64,000 nt of DNA, from the NCBI GenBank assembly GCA_002733205.1, contig NVUW01000005.1, forward strand, positions 186,001-250,000. The letters are read 5' to 3'. The notes under the pieces were generated by a model that did no database searches, was not told the origin of the DNA, and saw only the letters and a list, made by a program, of their open reading frames with translations. This DNA is from Thalassobium sp. (lineage in GTDB: Bacteria; Pseudomonadota; Gammaproteobacteria; Pseudomonadales; Oceanobacteraceae). Both the position numbers and the translations under genes were made by a program. The stretch's first letter is position 1. Each line of letters opens with the position of its first letter. Of this stretch, positions 15,501 through 24,545 are shown one piece after another.

Positions 15501-16796
15501 ATGAAGTCATTACTGCGCATTATTTCAACCACGTTGTTTGTTACCCTGGTGGCAGCATTAGCGCTGGAATTATTCTGGCTGAACAGTACGGTCGAACAGC
15601 GCCAGCAGTGGCTGAGTTTAAGCCCACTGCCGCTGGCGATTAAACCCAATGGCTGGTTGTTGCCACAATTAGTTAATGCTCGGGCTGCCGCCGATTCTCC
15701 GTCGGCGAATTCAATCGCTAATACATCCGTCAGTGCTCAGCGTTTATCCGATCAGTCTTTATCAGCCCACTCTTCATCAACTCAGTCGGCAGCAACTCAG
15801 TCGGCATCTAATCATTCGTCATCTACTCGCAGCGTACCGGGAAAAAGTCTGGCGGCAGACGTGGCCGAGACCCAGCACAGTGGTTATCGCAGCCACGGTA
15901 ATTATCAGTGTGTGCGGCCGCCAACGCAGGATATCCGCGAGGTTGAGCGGGGGGCGGTCTATCGCTGGACCGACAGCCAGGGCAACGTTCATTTTGGTGA
16001 TCGTCCGCAGCAACAGAATGCCGCCGAAGATCTCAGTAAACAATACGCGGCGGCCACGCAGGGGGTGCGTCTTTTAATGGAATACCCTGGCTGGGCTGGT
16101 GACGCGCAGCTGGAGTTTCAGTTGCGGCGCGAGGCGGATTTACTGTATCGGATATTAACGCGCTTTATTCCACAGAGCGCCTGGCGGCAGATCAATCTGA
16201 ATCTGGTGTTGTTTGCCTCTCAACGCGCATTTGATGAATTTCGTCAGCAGCAGGGAGCGAACAGCGGCTGGATGGCTTATTACAGTGGTGGCCATAATCA
16301 GGCGTATCTTGCCCGTCAGCAGCGTGACGAGTGGACACTGCGCATTGCCCGCCATGAAATGACCCACGCAATGATGACCGGTATGTTGGGCAGTACACCT
16401 ATCTGGCTCAGTGAGGGCATGGCGGAATATCTGGAGCGCTTGCAGTGGCAAATGAATTCCGCTCAGGTAAAAGCCGATGACGCACGCTTCCGCCAGTTGA
16501 GCCTGCGCGGGCTGACGGGTTTCAGTGAGCTGGCCGGGCGCAACCACAAAGAATTTAACGGTATGGCGCAGGAAGATAATTACGCCCGTGCCGCAGCGAT
16601 GGTGTTCTTTCTGCTCGACCACGACGATGGCAAACGTTGGTTGCGGCAAACGCTGGGGCATTACGCACAGAACCCTTGTGCGCCTTTTGCACCGGCGCGG
16701 TTTTTTAATCAGGCTTATCCCGGTGGGCTGGCGGCGGTGAACGAACGTTATGCCCGCTGGCTGCAGGATGGTCGCTTCAGCACGCATTATTACTGA
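15501..16796 (+). CDS. DUF4124-domain gluzincin metalloprotease-like protein
   Basis: This 431-residue protein has an N-terminal membrane anchor (about residues 5-25) and a Ser/Thr/Gln-rich low-complexity linker (about 70-120). A DUF4124 motif follows (VYRWTDSQGNVHFGDRPQ). The C-terminal peptidase domain of DUF1570 type shows the zinc motif HEMTH (within ARHEMTHAMM) and a downstream Glu in LSEGMAEYLE, the gluzincin HExxH+E signature. It is predicted to act in the periplasm, attached to the inner membrane, possibly on cell-wall or envelope proteins. Start 15501 is chosen over 15459 because GCAGGAGAAAAG lies just upstream. It probably shares the helicase operon. Confidence 0.8.
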   Translation: MKSLLRIISTTLFVTLVAALALELFWLNSTVEQRQQWLSLSPLPLAIKPNGWLLPQLVNARAAADSPSANSIANTSVSAQRLSDQSLSAHSSSTQSAATQSASNHSSSTRSVPGKSLAADVAETQHSGYRSHGNYQCVRPPTQDIREVERGAVYRWTDSQGNVHFGDRPQQQNAAEDLSKQYAAATQGVRLLMEYPGWAGDAQLEFQLRREADLLYRILTRFIPQSAWRQINLNLVLFASQRAFDEFRQQQGANSGWMAYYSGGHNQAYLARQQRDEWTLRIARHEMTHAMMTGMLGSTPIWLSEGMAEYLERLQWQMNSAQVKADDARFRQLSLRGLTGFSELAGRNHKEFNGMAQEDNYARAAAMVFFLLDHDDGKRWLRQTLGHYAQNPCAPFAPARFFNQAYPGGLAAVNERYARWLQDGRFSTHYY

Positions 16797-16960
16797 TCAC
16801 GATGCGTGTCTTTTGTGGCATTTTTTCTGGCCGTGGCGCATGAGGCTGATGTATCTGATGACGTGTCATATCAGCGGTTCGAATATACCGGACATTACTG
16901 CAACGCATACCGCGTTATGGTCTGTGAGCGGCGGCGGGGGGTGGTACTCAGATAACCAGT

Positions 16961-16969
16961 TGTTATACT
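16961..16969 (+). promoter_or_regulatory. Extended -10 promoter upstream of slyD
   Basis: TGTTATACT is an extended -10 (TG-n-TATACT). The -35 region is poor. It leaves a leader of about 120 nt before slyD. The rest of the 300-bp gap from 16797 shows no gene. Confidence 0.45.
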
Positions 16970-17098
16970 GGGCGCTTTCGTAGAGATCGGTCGTACAGGT
17001 TTATCCGGGTCGCCTTTGCGTAACGCCACAACGCCTTGTGTAAACGAGGCGGTTATATTTCAGTCCGGTGATGCCGGGCCCAACAAGGACAACACCTT

Positions 17099-17584
17099 AT
17101 GACCATTGCACAACATAAAATCGTAACCATTCACTACAAAGTTGTTGATGTTGCCAGCGGCGAAGTCATCGATTCTTCTGAAGGTGGTCAGCCTATGACT
17201 TACCTGCACGGTGCCCAGAACATTATTCCGGGTCTGGAGCAGGCACTGGAAGGTAAGCAGGTGGGTGATGAGTTTGAAGTAACCGTTGCTCCTGCCGATG
17301 CATACGGCGAGTACAGCGAAGACCGCGTACAGCAGGTGCCAATGGCTGCGTTCGAGGGCGTCGAAAAAGTTGAGCCTGGTATGGCCTTTACCGCCCAGAC
17401 GGAACACGGCCCGATCAACCTGATCGTAACCGAAGTTGACGAAGCGGTTGTAACCGTTGATGCCAACCACCCTCTGGCTGGTAAGTCTCTGAGCTTCAGC
17501 GTTCAGGTAGAATCTGTACGTGACGCCAGCGAAGAAGAACTGGCCCATGGCCACGTTCACGGTGAAGGTGGTCACCAACACTGA
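17099..17584 (+). CDS. slyD: FKBP-type peptidyl-prolyl isomerase, SlyD family
   Basis: This 161-residue protein begins MTIAQHKIVTIHYKVVD and has GQPMTYLHGAQNIIPGLEQALEGKQVGDEFEV, the split FKBP active-site region around the inserted flap. The IF (insert-in-flap) chaperone domain lies at about residues 70-130, with VEPGMAFTAQTEHGP and VDANHPLAGKSLSFSVQV. The short His-rich tail (HGHVHGEGGHQH) suggests metal binding, as in nickel-handling SlyD proteins. It is cytosolic. It catalyses prolyl isomerisation, chaperones folding and may help metal delivery. An AAGGAC ribosome binding site precedes the ATG, and a strong terminator follows 30 bp after the stop. Confidence 0.95.
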   Translation: MTIAQHKIVTIHYKVVDVASGEVIDSSEGGQPMTYLHGAQNIIPGLEQALEGKQVGDEFEVTVAPADAYGEYSEDRVQQVPMAAFEGVEKVEPGMAFTAQTEHGPINLIVTEVDEAVVTVDANHPLAGKSLSFSVQVESVRDASEEELAHGHVHGEGGHQH

Positions 17585-17610
17585 GTATTTATCCAAGGAT
17601 AAAATGCTTA

Positions 17611-17642
17611 AAAAAAGCCGGCGCATTTGCCGGCTTTTTTTA
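17611..17642 (+). terminator. Rho-independent terminator after slyD
   Basis: AAAAGCCGGC-GCATTT-GCCGGCTTTT, followed by further Ts. A 10-bp GC-rich stem with a T-run, 26 bp after the slyD stop. Confidence 0.9.
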
Positions 17643-17726
17643 TGTGTTTTTATGAGTCTTTTATGGATCTTTAATGTATTTTTTTGCGTGTATTTATTGC
17701 TGCTGAAAAATTAAATAATAACTGGA

Positions 17727-18131
17727 TTATTGTCCGCTGGCTTTTTTCAGATCGAAGGGTTCGGCAATATCCACGGCAACCACGGTACCGGCTTTAACAT
17801 CGGCCAGTGCGCTGACTTCATCCAGTGCATCACCCCAGACGTTGCAGGCGTTGGGTAAGCGGATTTCACCGTGGCGTGAGATGGGGGTTGGGCCAAAACC
17901 AATGACAATGCTGCTGCCATCTGCCCAGAAGGCAATATCGCCAGGTTGCACAATATTCACCGCATTATCTTCGCAACTGACCCGTATTGGGCAGTCGAAA
18001 ATCACTTCCTGTCCCCAGGTCTGAACGGTCGCGGTAAAAGGCACCGCCTTAAGAATGGCCTGAGCGGTAGGGGTGCGGCGTAATGCAATACGAATTTCGT
18101 GATTTTCAAAACGCATGGCCAGTATTGTCAT
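17727..18131 (-). CDS. Cyclophilin-like fold protein (TM1367/DUF369 type)
   Basis: This 134-residue protein has segments typical of the cyclophilin-like TM1367 family: PFTATVQTWGQEVIFDCPI, VQPGDIAFWADGSSIVIGFGPTP and RLPNACNVWGDALDE. The family shares the cyclophilin barrel, but the isomerase catalytic residues are not conserved, so enzymatic activity is doubtful. It is cytosolic, with no export signal. It is encoded by itself between slyD (convergent) and leuA (same strand, 141 bp upstream). Function is unknown. Confidence 0.7.
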   Translation of the reverse strand: MTILAMRFENHEIRIALRRTPTAQAILKAVPFTATVQTWGQEVIFDCPIRVSCEDNAVNIVQPGDIAFWADGSSIVIGFGPTPISRHGEIRLPNACNVWGDALDEVSALADVKAGTVVAVDIAEPFDLKKASGQ

Positions 18132-18272
18132 AAAAAATTCCCCGTCTGATCAGTGAAAACCGGCGGCATAAATGCACCCACCAGCGGTTGGCTGGCGGTG
18201 CGTTTCCATTGCAGCTGGGTCTTTGATCAGACTAGCAGAGCGGCTTTTTTGCCGCGCTGATTTTCTTGGTTT

Positions 18273-19958
18273 TCAGGCGACGGCCCGGCTGTCAATGATT
18301 GCCTTGTTAATAGTAAACAGGATGGCATTGAGGCTGGCCGAGAGGGTGTCACCATCCTGAGCGACGGCGGTGTAGCGGCTGCCGCGGATGCTGGCCTGAA
18401 CAAAGGCCATGGCGGTGGCATCGGAACCTTCACTGATGGCCTGCTCGTCAAACTGGACAATCTGTACGTCAATGCCGGTGGCTTTGTGCATGGCGTCGGC
18501 GAAAGCGCTGATGGCACCGCTGCCATGACCATGAATAAGCGTTAACTGGCTGCCGTCATTAATAGACGCCTGCACATGATACTGATTGCCCTGCTTGTCG
18601 ATCTGGTAGCCCGCCAGCGAGTAGCGGCCATCGTTGTTCATAAATTCGGCTCGGAATACGTGCAGAATCTGTTCCGGGCTGAGTTCGCCTTCCTGCATTT
18701 CAGCGCGGCGCTGAATCGGTTGCGCTAACTCAATCTGCATCCAGCGTGGCAAGGTGGCACCAATCTGCTGTTCGAGCAGATAAGCCGCGCCGCCTTTACC
18801 CGACTGGCTGTTAACGCGGATGACCGACTGGTAATTGCGGCCAAGATCACGCGGATCAATCGGCAGGTAGGCCACATCCCAGGGTTCGTCGTCCTGCTGC
18901 TTGCTCAGGCATTTACGGATGGCATCCTGATGGCTGCCGGAGAACGCGGTGTACACCAGCTCGCCGAGCCACGGATGGCGTGGGTGAGTCTTGATGTTGG
19001 TGCAGGCTTCCACGGTGGCGATGATGTCATCGGCCATGCTGATATCCAGCTGCGGATCAACACCCTGGCTGTACAGGTTCATCGCCATGGTGACGATGTC
19101 CATATTGCCGGTGCGTTCGCCATTGCCAAGCAAAGTGCCTTCGATGCGATCGGCCCCGGCCAACATGGCCAGCTCTGCTGCCGCCACACCACAGCCACGG
19201 TCATTGTGGGTGTGAATGCTGATGATCAGGCTGTCGCGCTGATTGACATGATCGCAGAACCATTCGATCTGGTCGGCGAACACGTTGGGCATCGAGCTTT
19301 CAACCGTGGCGGGTAAGTTGAAGATGGCTTTCTTTTGCGGCGTTGGCTGCCAGACGTCGATCACGGCGTTACAGACCTCAACGGCAAACTCGACTTCGGT
19401 GGTGGAGAAGCTTTCCGGTGAGTACTGGAATACCCACTCCGTTTGCGGGTAACGTTTGGCTTCGCTGGCGACTTTACGCGCACCGTTCACGGCGATGTCG
19501 AGGATGCCCTGCTTGTCGAGATTAAACACGCGCTGGCGCTGCACCGGCGAGGTGGAGTTATACACATGCACCACGGCACGGCGCACACCGGCGAGGGCTT
19601 CGTAGGTGCGTTCGATTAATTCATCACGCGCCTGCACCAATACCTGAATGGTGACATCCTCCGGAATCTGGTTGGCTTCGATCAGCCAGCGCACGAAGTC
19701 GAAGTCCGGCTGTGAGGCGGCCGGAAAGCCCACTTCAATTTCTTTAAAACCCATGCTGACCAATAAGGCCCACATTTGCTGCTTCTGGGAAACGGACATG
19801 GGTTCGATCAGCGCCTGATTGCCATCACGCAGATCAACTGAACACCACAGCGGAGCGGTGGTCAGAGTCTGGTCCGGCCAGCGGCGATCGGTTTTAGCGA
19901 TGACGGTTGCGGGGCGGTACTTACGATGGTTAAAGCGGGCGTTGGTCGGGGTATTCAT
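18273..19958 (-). CDS. leuA: 2-isopropylmalate synthase, long type
   Basis: This 561-residue protein is typical of the LeuA type with an N-terminal extension. The TIM-barrel signature WCSVDLRDGNQALIEPMS holds the metal-binding Asp of the DRE-TIM superfamily. SIHTHNDRGCGVAAAEL holds the HxH metal ligands, and LGNGERTGNMDIVTMAMNLY is the flexible glycine loop. The C-terminal LeuA allosteric domain (from about residue 430) contains the segment ending HGHGSGAISAFADAMH and binds leucine for feedback inhibition. It catalyses condensation of acetyl-CoA with 2-oxoisovalerate, the first step of leucine synthesis. It is divergent from an Lrp-family regulator, which may control it. Confidence 0.95.
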   Translation of the reverse strand: MNTPTNARFNHRKYRPATVIAKTDRRWPDQTLTTAPLWCSVDLRDGNQALIEPMSVSQKQQMWALLVSMGFKEIEVGFPAASQPDFDFVRWLIEANQIPEDVTIQVLVQARDELIERTYEALAGVRRAVVHVYNSTSPVQRQRVFNLDKQGILDIAVNGARKVASEAKRYPQTEWVFQYSPESFSTTEVEFAVEVCNAVIDVWQPTPQKKAIFNLPATVESSMPNVFADQIEWFCDHVNQRDSLIISIHTHNDRGCGVAAAELAMLAGADRIEGTLLGNGERTGNMDIVTMAMNLYSQGVDPQLDISMADDIIATVEACTNIKTHPRHPWLGELVYTAFSGSHQDAIRKCLSKQQDDEPWDVAYLPIDPRDLGRNYQSVIRVNSQSGKGGAAYLLEQQIGATLPRWMQIELAQPIQRRAEMQEGELSPEQILHVFRAEFMNNDGRYSLAGYQIDKQGNQYHVQASINDGSQLTLIHGHGSGAISAFADAMHKATGIDVQIVQFDEQAISEGSDATAMAFVQASIRGSRYTAVAQDGDTLSASLNAILFTINKAIIDSRAVA

Positions 19959-20349
19959 ATCCGGTCCTTGCTTAGATTTTAAATAATCTGGTTATTTATT
20001 GCGTCATTTCAGGTTTTAAAGCCCATTGGTATTTCTGTGGTTACTGTTTGCGTTAGGGGCCTTTTGGGTCTTACCTGCTCAATCGCTTATGGCGGTTGAT
20101 GCGGATGCGGTGTCTTGTGAACGCCGCTGGTCAGATGCCTTCCGGTAAAGAAGATGATCTGGTTAACAGTATGTGCACAGTATATGCGGCATCATGGCGC
20201 TTATGATTGCAAAGTTGCTATCGTTTACCCTTAATTTTGATACAATATTGCGTAGAAAATATTAATGTTAGTTAATTGTGCTAATGTTATTCAGCGGCAT
20301 GGATTGCCCTGACTGTGGCGCGTTGTATCAGCACTCAAAAGGTCGTTTT
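19959..20349. promoter_or_regulatory. Divergent leuA / Lrp-family control region
   Basis: TACAAT (20241-20246), preceded by TTGCTA with a long 20-bp spacer, is a possible promoter for the regulator. AATATTGCGTAGAAAATATT (about 20246-20265) is a loose AT-rich inverted repeat that could bind an Lrp-type protein. I searched the leuA side for a leucine-rich leader peptide and attenuator and saw none. The rest shows no gene. Confidence 0.35.
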
Positions 20350-20847
20350 ATGAACACAGATATGCCTAACGGCATGGCCCGGCTGGATCGTATTGATCAG
20401 CGTATTCTTGAATTGCTGCAACAGGATGGCAGCCTCAGTAATCTGGAACTGGCGGATAAAGTCGGCCTGTCGCCGTCGCCCTGTTCACGTCGGGTAAAAG
20501 CGCTGGAAGAAAGCGGTATGATTCAGGGCTACCGTGCCCATCTGGATGCCCGGCGTCTGGGGCTGGATCTGCTGGCGCTGATCTCTATCAGCATGGATCG
20601 CCATACGCCGGAGCGCTTTGATAACTTCGAGTCACAGGTGGCGGCCTGTCCGGAAGTGCTGGAGTGTTATCTGATTACCGGCCAGTCGGCCGACTATGTA
20701 TTAAAAGTGATCGTGCGTGATATGAATGCGTATCAACAGTTCCTGTTAGGTACACTAACCCGCATTGAAGGCGTCAGCGGTGTGCATTCCAGCTTTGTGA
20801 TGCGCAAAGTGGTGGATCGCACGGCACTGCCGTTAGCGGCACGCTGA
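20350..20847 (+). CDS. Lrp/AsnC family transcriptional regulator
   Basis: This 165-residue protein has an N-terminal winged helix with LDRIDQRILELLQQDGSLSN, LELADKVGLSPSPCSRRVKALEESGMIQGY, and the RAM ligand-binding domain with ECYLITGQSADYVLKVIVRD. This fits the Lrp/AsnC class that senses amino acids. Start 20350 is supported by AAAAGG upstream; an in-frame ATG at 20278 would add an unusual Cys-containing tail. It is divergent from leuA and 28 bp upstream of a symporter gene, so it may regulate leucine synthesis and the transporter. Which amino acid it senses is unknown. Confidence 0.85.
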   Translation: MNTDMPNGMARLDRIDQRILELLQQDGSLSNLELADKVGLSPSPCSRRVKALEESGMIQGYRAHLDARRLGLDLLALISISMDRHTPERFDNFESQVAACPEVLECYLITGQSADYVLKVIVRDMNAYQQFLLGTLTRIEGVSGVHSSFVMRKVVDRTALPLAAR

Positions 20848-20875
20848 TGGGATGATTTTTCTGTAAGGAGACGAT

Positions 20876-21760
20876 GTGTTAACCCAGGTTGCTTTACCAC
20901 TGGCTCTGGCCATGATGATGCTGGTGATGGGGCTGAGCCTGCGCCCGGCGCACTTTGTCGCGGTGGCGCGTGAGCCGAAGCTGATTCTGCTCGGTCTGGC
21001 GCTGCAATTGTTGCTGCTACCGGCGCTGGCTTTCCTGTTGGTGCTGGTGCTCTCGCTACCGGCCACGCTGGCCATAGGTCTGGTTATTCTGGCGGCTTGT
21101 CCGGGTGGTGCCACTTCCAATGTTATCAGTCATTTAAGTGGTGGCGATGCGTCGCTGTCGGTTACGTTAACCGCCCTGATTACCTTACTGGCCCCCCTGA
21201 CTCTGCCGCTGTGGGTGAATACCCAACTGCAGTGGCTGAATCTGGATCAGCTTGATCTGTATTTACCCTGGCTGCCAACGCTAATGCCCTTATTACTGGT
21301 GACGGTACTGCCGCTGTTGCTGGGAATGGCCTTGGCCGCCAGCTATCCGCAGCGCGTATCGCCGGCATTGCCGTGGCTGAATCGTCTGTCGTTGCTGTTG
21401 TTTATGGCATTGGTCATCGCCATGGCCGTCGCCAACAGCGAGCGTCTGCCGCAGTTATGGTCGCAGGCGACACTGGCCTGTCTGGGCTTGTGTTTGTTGG
21501 CCATGATGAGTACGGCACTGATTAGCCGTCTGCTGCAACTGGGCGAGCGCCGCAGCATTACGCTGATGGTGGAAGTCGGTATTCAGAATGCCGGTACCGC
21601 GATGCTGATCAGCGCAACCATCCTGCAGCGACCGGACCTGGCGCTGGTGGCGTTGTTTTATGGCATCCTGATGAACTTACCGGCGTTGCTGCTGATTGGC
21701 CGCCGGATGTTGCGTCAACCGGTTGCCGTCGCCATGCCGATGGGTGGATCTTCGCTATAA
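20876..21760 (+). CDS. Bile acid:sodium symporter (BASS) family transporter
   Basis: This 294-residue inner-membrane protein has about nine to ten helices. The segments MMMLVMGLSLRPAHFVAV, ILAACPGGATSNVISHLSGGDASLSVTLTAL and EVGIQNAGTAMLISATI are the family hallmarks; the helix breaks with Asn and Gly form the sodium and substrate sites in the known BASS fold. The substrate could be a 2-oxo acid, pantoate or another organic anion rather than a bile acid. It starts with GTG at 20876, preceded by TAAGGAG. It is probably in one operon with the Lrp regulator 28 bp upstream, so it may import or export a branched-chain amino-acid precursor. Confidence 0.85.
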   Translation: MLTQVALPLALAMMMLVMGLSLRPAHFVAVAREPKLILLGLALQLLLLPALAFLLVLVLSLPATLAIGLVILAACPGGATSNVISHLSGGDASLSVTLTALITLLAPLTLPLWVNTQLQWLNLDQLDLYLPWLPTLMPLLLVTVLPLLLGMALAASYPQRVSPALPWLNRLSLLLFMALVIAMAVANSERLPQLWSQATLACLGLCLLAMMSTALISRLLQLGERRSITLMVEVGIQNAGTAMLISATILQRPDLALVALFYGILMNLPALLLIGRRMLRQPVAVAMPMGGSSL

Positions 21761-21821
21761 TGAGCAAAGCCTATTTTTACCGCCGTGGTCTCCGGGCGGT
21801 GTTTACCTGCAGGGGCATATT

Positions 21822-23444
21822 TTGACCAGTCGTCTGTCATCGATAGAAAGTAAGCTGACCTTTTATGTACTGAGCTTCAGCATTGTTCTGGGCGTGTTAT
21901 TCAGCGCCGCGCAAATTGGTTTTGACTACACGGCCGAGAGTCGTCGTTATCATGAGCTGACCGCGCAATTGCTGGAAAGACAGAGCGGACCGGCGGCACT
22001 GACGCTGTACAACTATGACAGCAGTTCGATGAAAAGCATCCTCGACAGCCTGCTGATGAATCCGGCGGTGGTGGCCAGTGTGATTGTGGAAAACGACACC
22101 GGCTTTGAGCAGCGCTCGGGTCTGAGCAAGCGCGAGCTGAGCGATACCGCCAACTCTTTCTATTACCGCGCCCACGATGTCGAGCTGCTGGAACCGGCCA
22201 TTTATTCGAAAAATCCGCGCGTGATCGGCTATCTGATTGTGTGGTCGGATGAACGCCTGACCCGTCAGGGCTTTGAACGCCGTGCCGGTATTACTCTGCT
22301 GTTGGATGTGCTGCGTAATATTGCCCTGGCGGTGGTGCTGATTCTGGTATTCCGCGCGCGCCTCACCAGCCCGCTAAAACGCCTGATGGAACGTCTGATG
22401 GCGATTGATCCGCGCCAGCCCATCAGCGCACCTTTGGTGGTTGAAGGCTCATTGCGCAACAGCGAGCTGGATGACCTGGCGCATAAAATGAACGATGTGC
22501 TGCGCGCCATGGAGGGTGAGATCAGCCAGCGTCAGCAGGCTGAAACCCGTGTCCGTCAGCTGAACGAACAGCTGGAAGAAAAAGTCAAAGCCCGCACCCA
22601 GGCTCTGAATGACAGCAACAGTCAGTTGCAGAGCAGTCTGGACGAATTACAGCGCACCCAGGATCTGCTGCTGCAGGCGCAGCGAATGGCATCGCTGGGT
22701 CATCTGGCGGCGGGCATGGCCCATGAAATCAACAACCCCATTGCCGTGGTGTATTCCAACATTGCCACGCTGAGTGAATACCTGACCGAATTGATTGCAC
22801 TGGCTGACCAGTACCGCACCGCCGAAGACGGCATTGCCGACAAGGCACTGGCACAGGCGCTGATCCAGATGCGTACGGCCATTGATCTGGATTTTGTCCG
22901 TGACGATGCGCCGGATCTGGTGCGTACCTCCAAACAGAGCCTGGAACGGGTCCGTAATATTGTCAGTGAGCTGCGTACCTTTGCCATCAGCGAAAATCAG
23001 CAGAAAGAAACCGCTTCGCTGGATGAGTTAATGCAACAGGCCATGGCCGAGCAGAACATCAGCCAGCGTGACGACTTGCGCGTATACAGCCATCTGCAAC
23101 AGCTGCCGTTGGTGCCCTGTATTCCAGAGCAGGTGCGGCTGGTGTTCAACAACATTCTGCACAACGCTGCCGACGCCATGCCCAGTGGCGGCACCGTTGA
23201 AATTGCCGGTGACATGCAGGACGACTGGGTGGCGATCATGGTAAAAGACTCCGGCACCGGCATGAACGAAGAAGACCTGAGCTGCGCGATTAACCCATTC
23301 TTTACCCGCAAAGAAATCGGTCAGGGTACTGGCCTGGGTCTGACCGTTGCCTATAACGTGATGGTGAATCACGGCGGTGAGCTGTTAATCGACAGTTCTC
23401 CGGGCAAGGGCACCGTCGTTACCCTGCGTTTCCCGCGTCACTGA
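21822..23444 (+). CDS. Membrane sensor histidine kinase
   Basis: This 540-residue protein has two membrane helices (about 14-34 and 160-180) around a periplasmic sensor region, a HAMP-like linker, a coiled coil (EISQRQQAETRVRQLNEQLEEKVKARTQAL), and a catalytic core. The phospho-acceptor is H301 in AHEINNPIAV, with the HATPase boxes FNNILHNAADAMPSGG, KDSGTGMNEED and GQGTGLGLTVAYN. The H-box type is that of the NtrB/DctB-like HPK4 group, often partnered with sigma-54 activators. No response regulator is adjacent. The best start is TTG at 21822 with AGGGG upstream; an ATG at 21696 would overlap the symporter gene. Confidence 0.8.
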   Translation: MTSRLSSIESKLTFYVLSFSIVLGVLFSAAQIGFDYTAESRRYHELTAQLLERQSGPAALTLYNYDSSSMKSILDSLLMNPAVVASVIVENDTGFEQRSGLSKRELSDTANSFYYRAHDVELLEPAIYSKNPRVIGYLIVWSDERLTRQGFERRAGITLLLDVLRNIALAVVLILVFRARLTSPLKRLMERLMAIDPRQPISAPLVVEGSLRNSELDDLAHKMNDVLRAMEGEISQRQQAETRVRQLNEQLEEKVKARTQALNDSNSQLQSSLDELQRTQDLLLQAQRMASLGHLAAGMAHEINNPIAVVYSNIATLSEYLTELIALADQYRTAEDGIADKALAQALIQMRTAIDLDFVRDDAPDLVRTSKQSLERVRNIVSELRTFAISENQQKETASLDELMQQAMAEQNISQRDDLRVYSHLQQLPLVPCIPEQVRLVFNNILHNAADAMPSGGTVEIAGDMQDDWVAIMVKDSGTGMNEEDLSCAINPFFTRKEIGQGTGLGLTVAYNVMVNHGGELLIDSSPGKGTVVTLRFPRH

Positions 23445-23448
23445 TTCT

Positions 23449-24414
23449 TTATTTGCTTTTCACCAACGTCTTTTCATGCCCTTCTGATGCCTCGGCCATG
23501 CGCTGAGGCTCATCCATCGTCACCAGCTCCTGCAGTAGTTCCCGTAACCAGCGGTGTGCCTGATCGCGCTCGCGGCTTTGATGCCAGATCAGCTGTAACG
23601 CCACCGGCGGGCAGGCAAAGGGCAGCGGAGCCATTTGCAGTTGCTGCTGCCATGGACTGTGTCTGACCAGCCGCTCTGGCACCACCGCAATAAGATCGGT
23701 ACTGGCAACCACCGGCGGAATCGACACAAAACTGCTGACCCAGAGCTGCACCTGGCGTGGCAGATCTTTATGTCCCAGCAACTGTTCAATCGGCGTGCCC
23801 TGACGGTTACGTGGTGACAGGCTGACATGTTGCAGGGCGATAAAATCGTCATAACTGAGATCGGGGCGGAACTGCGGATGGTTACGTGCGGCAATCACCA
23901 CCAACGATTCCTGCAACAGCGGCGCATGGCACAGCCCCGGTTGCGGCTGATCAACATAATCGATCGCCAGATCGAGGCGGCCATCCTGCAGGCGCTGCAC
24001 GATCTCCGGGCTTTGGTCGGTTTCTATCTGCAATGCCACACCCGGTGCGCGCTGCCGCAGTTGCTGCATCAGCCAGGGCGCGGCCAGATATTCCACCGCA
24101 CCATTGGCGCATAAGCGAAAATGGCAGCGACTGGTGGCGGCATCGAAGCTTTGCTGGTCGGCCCAGCCCTGTTCAATCAGTTCCAGCCCGTCACGGACTT
24201 TGGCATACAGCTGCAGCGCCCGCGGGGTCGGTTTCAGGCCGCTGGCGGTGCGCACAAACAGATCATCACCCAGCTGCAGGCGCAGACGTTTCAATGCATT
24301 ACTGACCGCCGGCTGGCTGAGGTGCAGGCGTTCAGCCGCGCGGGTCAGATGCTGTTCTTCCATTAATGCAGCAAACAGCGGCAGCAGATTCAGATCGAGG
24401 GAACGCAGGCTCAT
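23449..24414 (-). CDS. LysR-family transcriptional regulator
   Basis: This 321-residue protein has an N-terminal winged HTH (LRSLDLNLLPLFAALMEEQHLTRAAERLHLSQPAVSNALKRLRLQLGDDLFVR) and a C-terminal periplasmic-binding-protein-like effector domain. The opening LRSLDLNLL is characteristic of the NodD/LinR/PcpR-like subgroup. It is divergent from the fatty-acid-hydroxylase gene at 24546. By the usual LysR arrangement it probably controls that gene and its YhhN partner through the 130-bp region between them. Start 24414 is chosen because the family starts at MSLRSLDLN; the upstream Met at 24429 is an alternative. The effector is unknown. Confidence 0.85.
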   Translation of the reverse strand: MSLRSLDLNLLPLFAALMEEQHLTRAAERLHLSQPAVSNALKRLRLQLGDDLFVRTASGLKPTPRALQLYAKVRDGLELIEQGWADQQSFDAATSRCHFRLCANGAVEYLAAPWLMQQLRQRAPGVALQIETDQSPEIVQRLQDGRLDLAIDYVDQPQPGLCHAPLLQESLVVIAARNHPQFRPDLSYDDFIALQHVSLSPRNRQGTPIEQLLGHKDLPRQVQLWVSSFVSIPPVVASTDLIAVVPERLVRHSPWQQQLQMAPLPFACPPVALQLIWHQSRERDQAHRWLRELLQELVTMDEPQRMAEASEGHEKTLVKSK

Positions 24415-24545
24415 GGCTTTCTCACACATTATTCATAATGGTGATAATACATTTTTTAATTATTGATTGGCCTTTATTTAGCCGCCGGCGATAGAGTGGT
24501 GGCAGCTTAAAAATAATAACAACAGACATACGACAGGAGATGCTT

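Noticed and set aside
19959..20280. Leucine attenuator leader peptide for leuA
   Set aside because: No short ORF with a run of Leu codons or paired terminator/antiterminator hairpins was seen on the minus strand.
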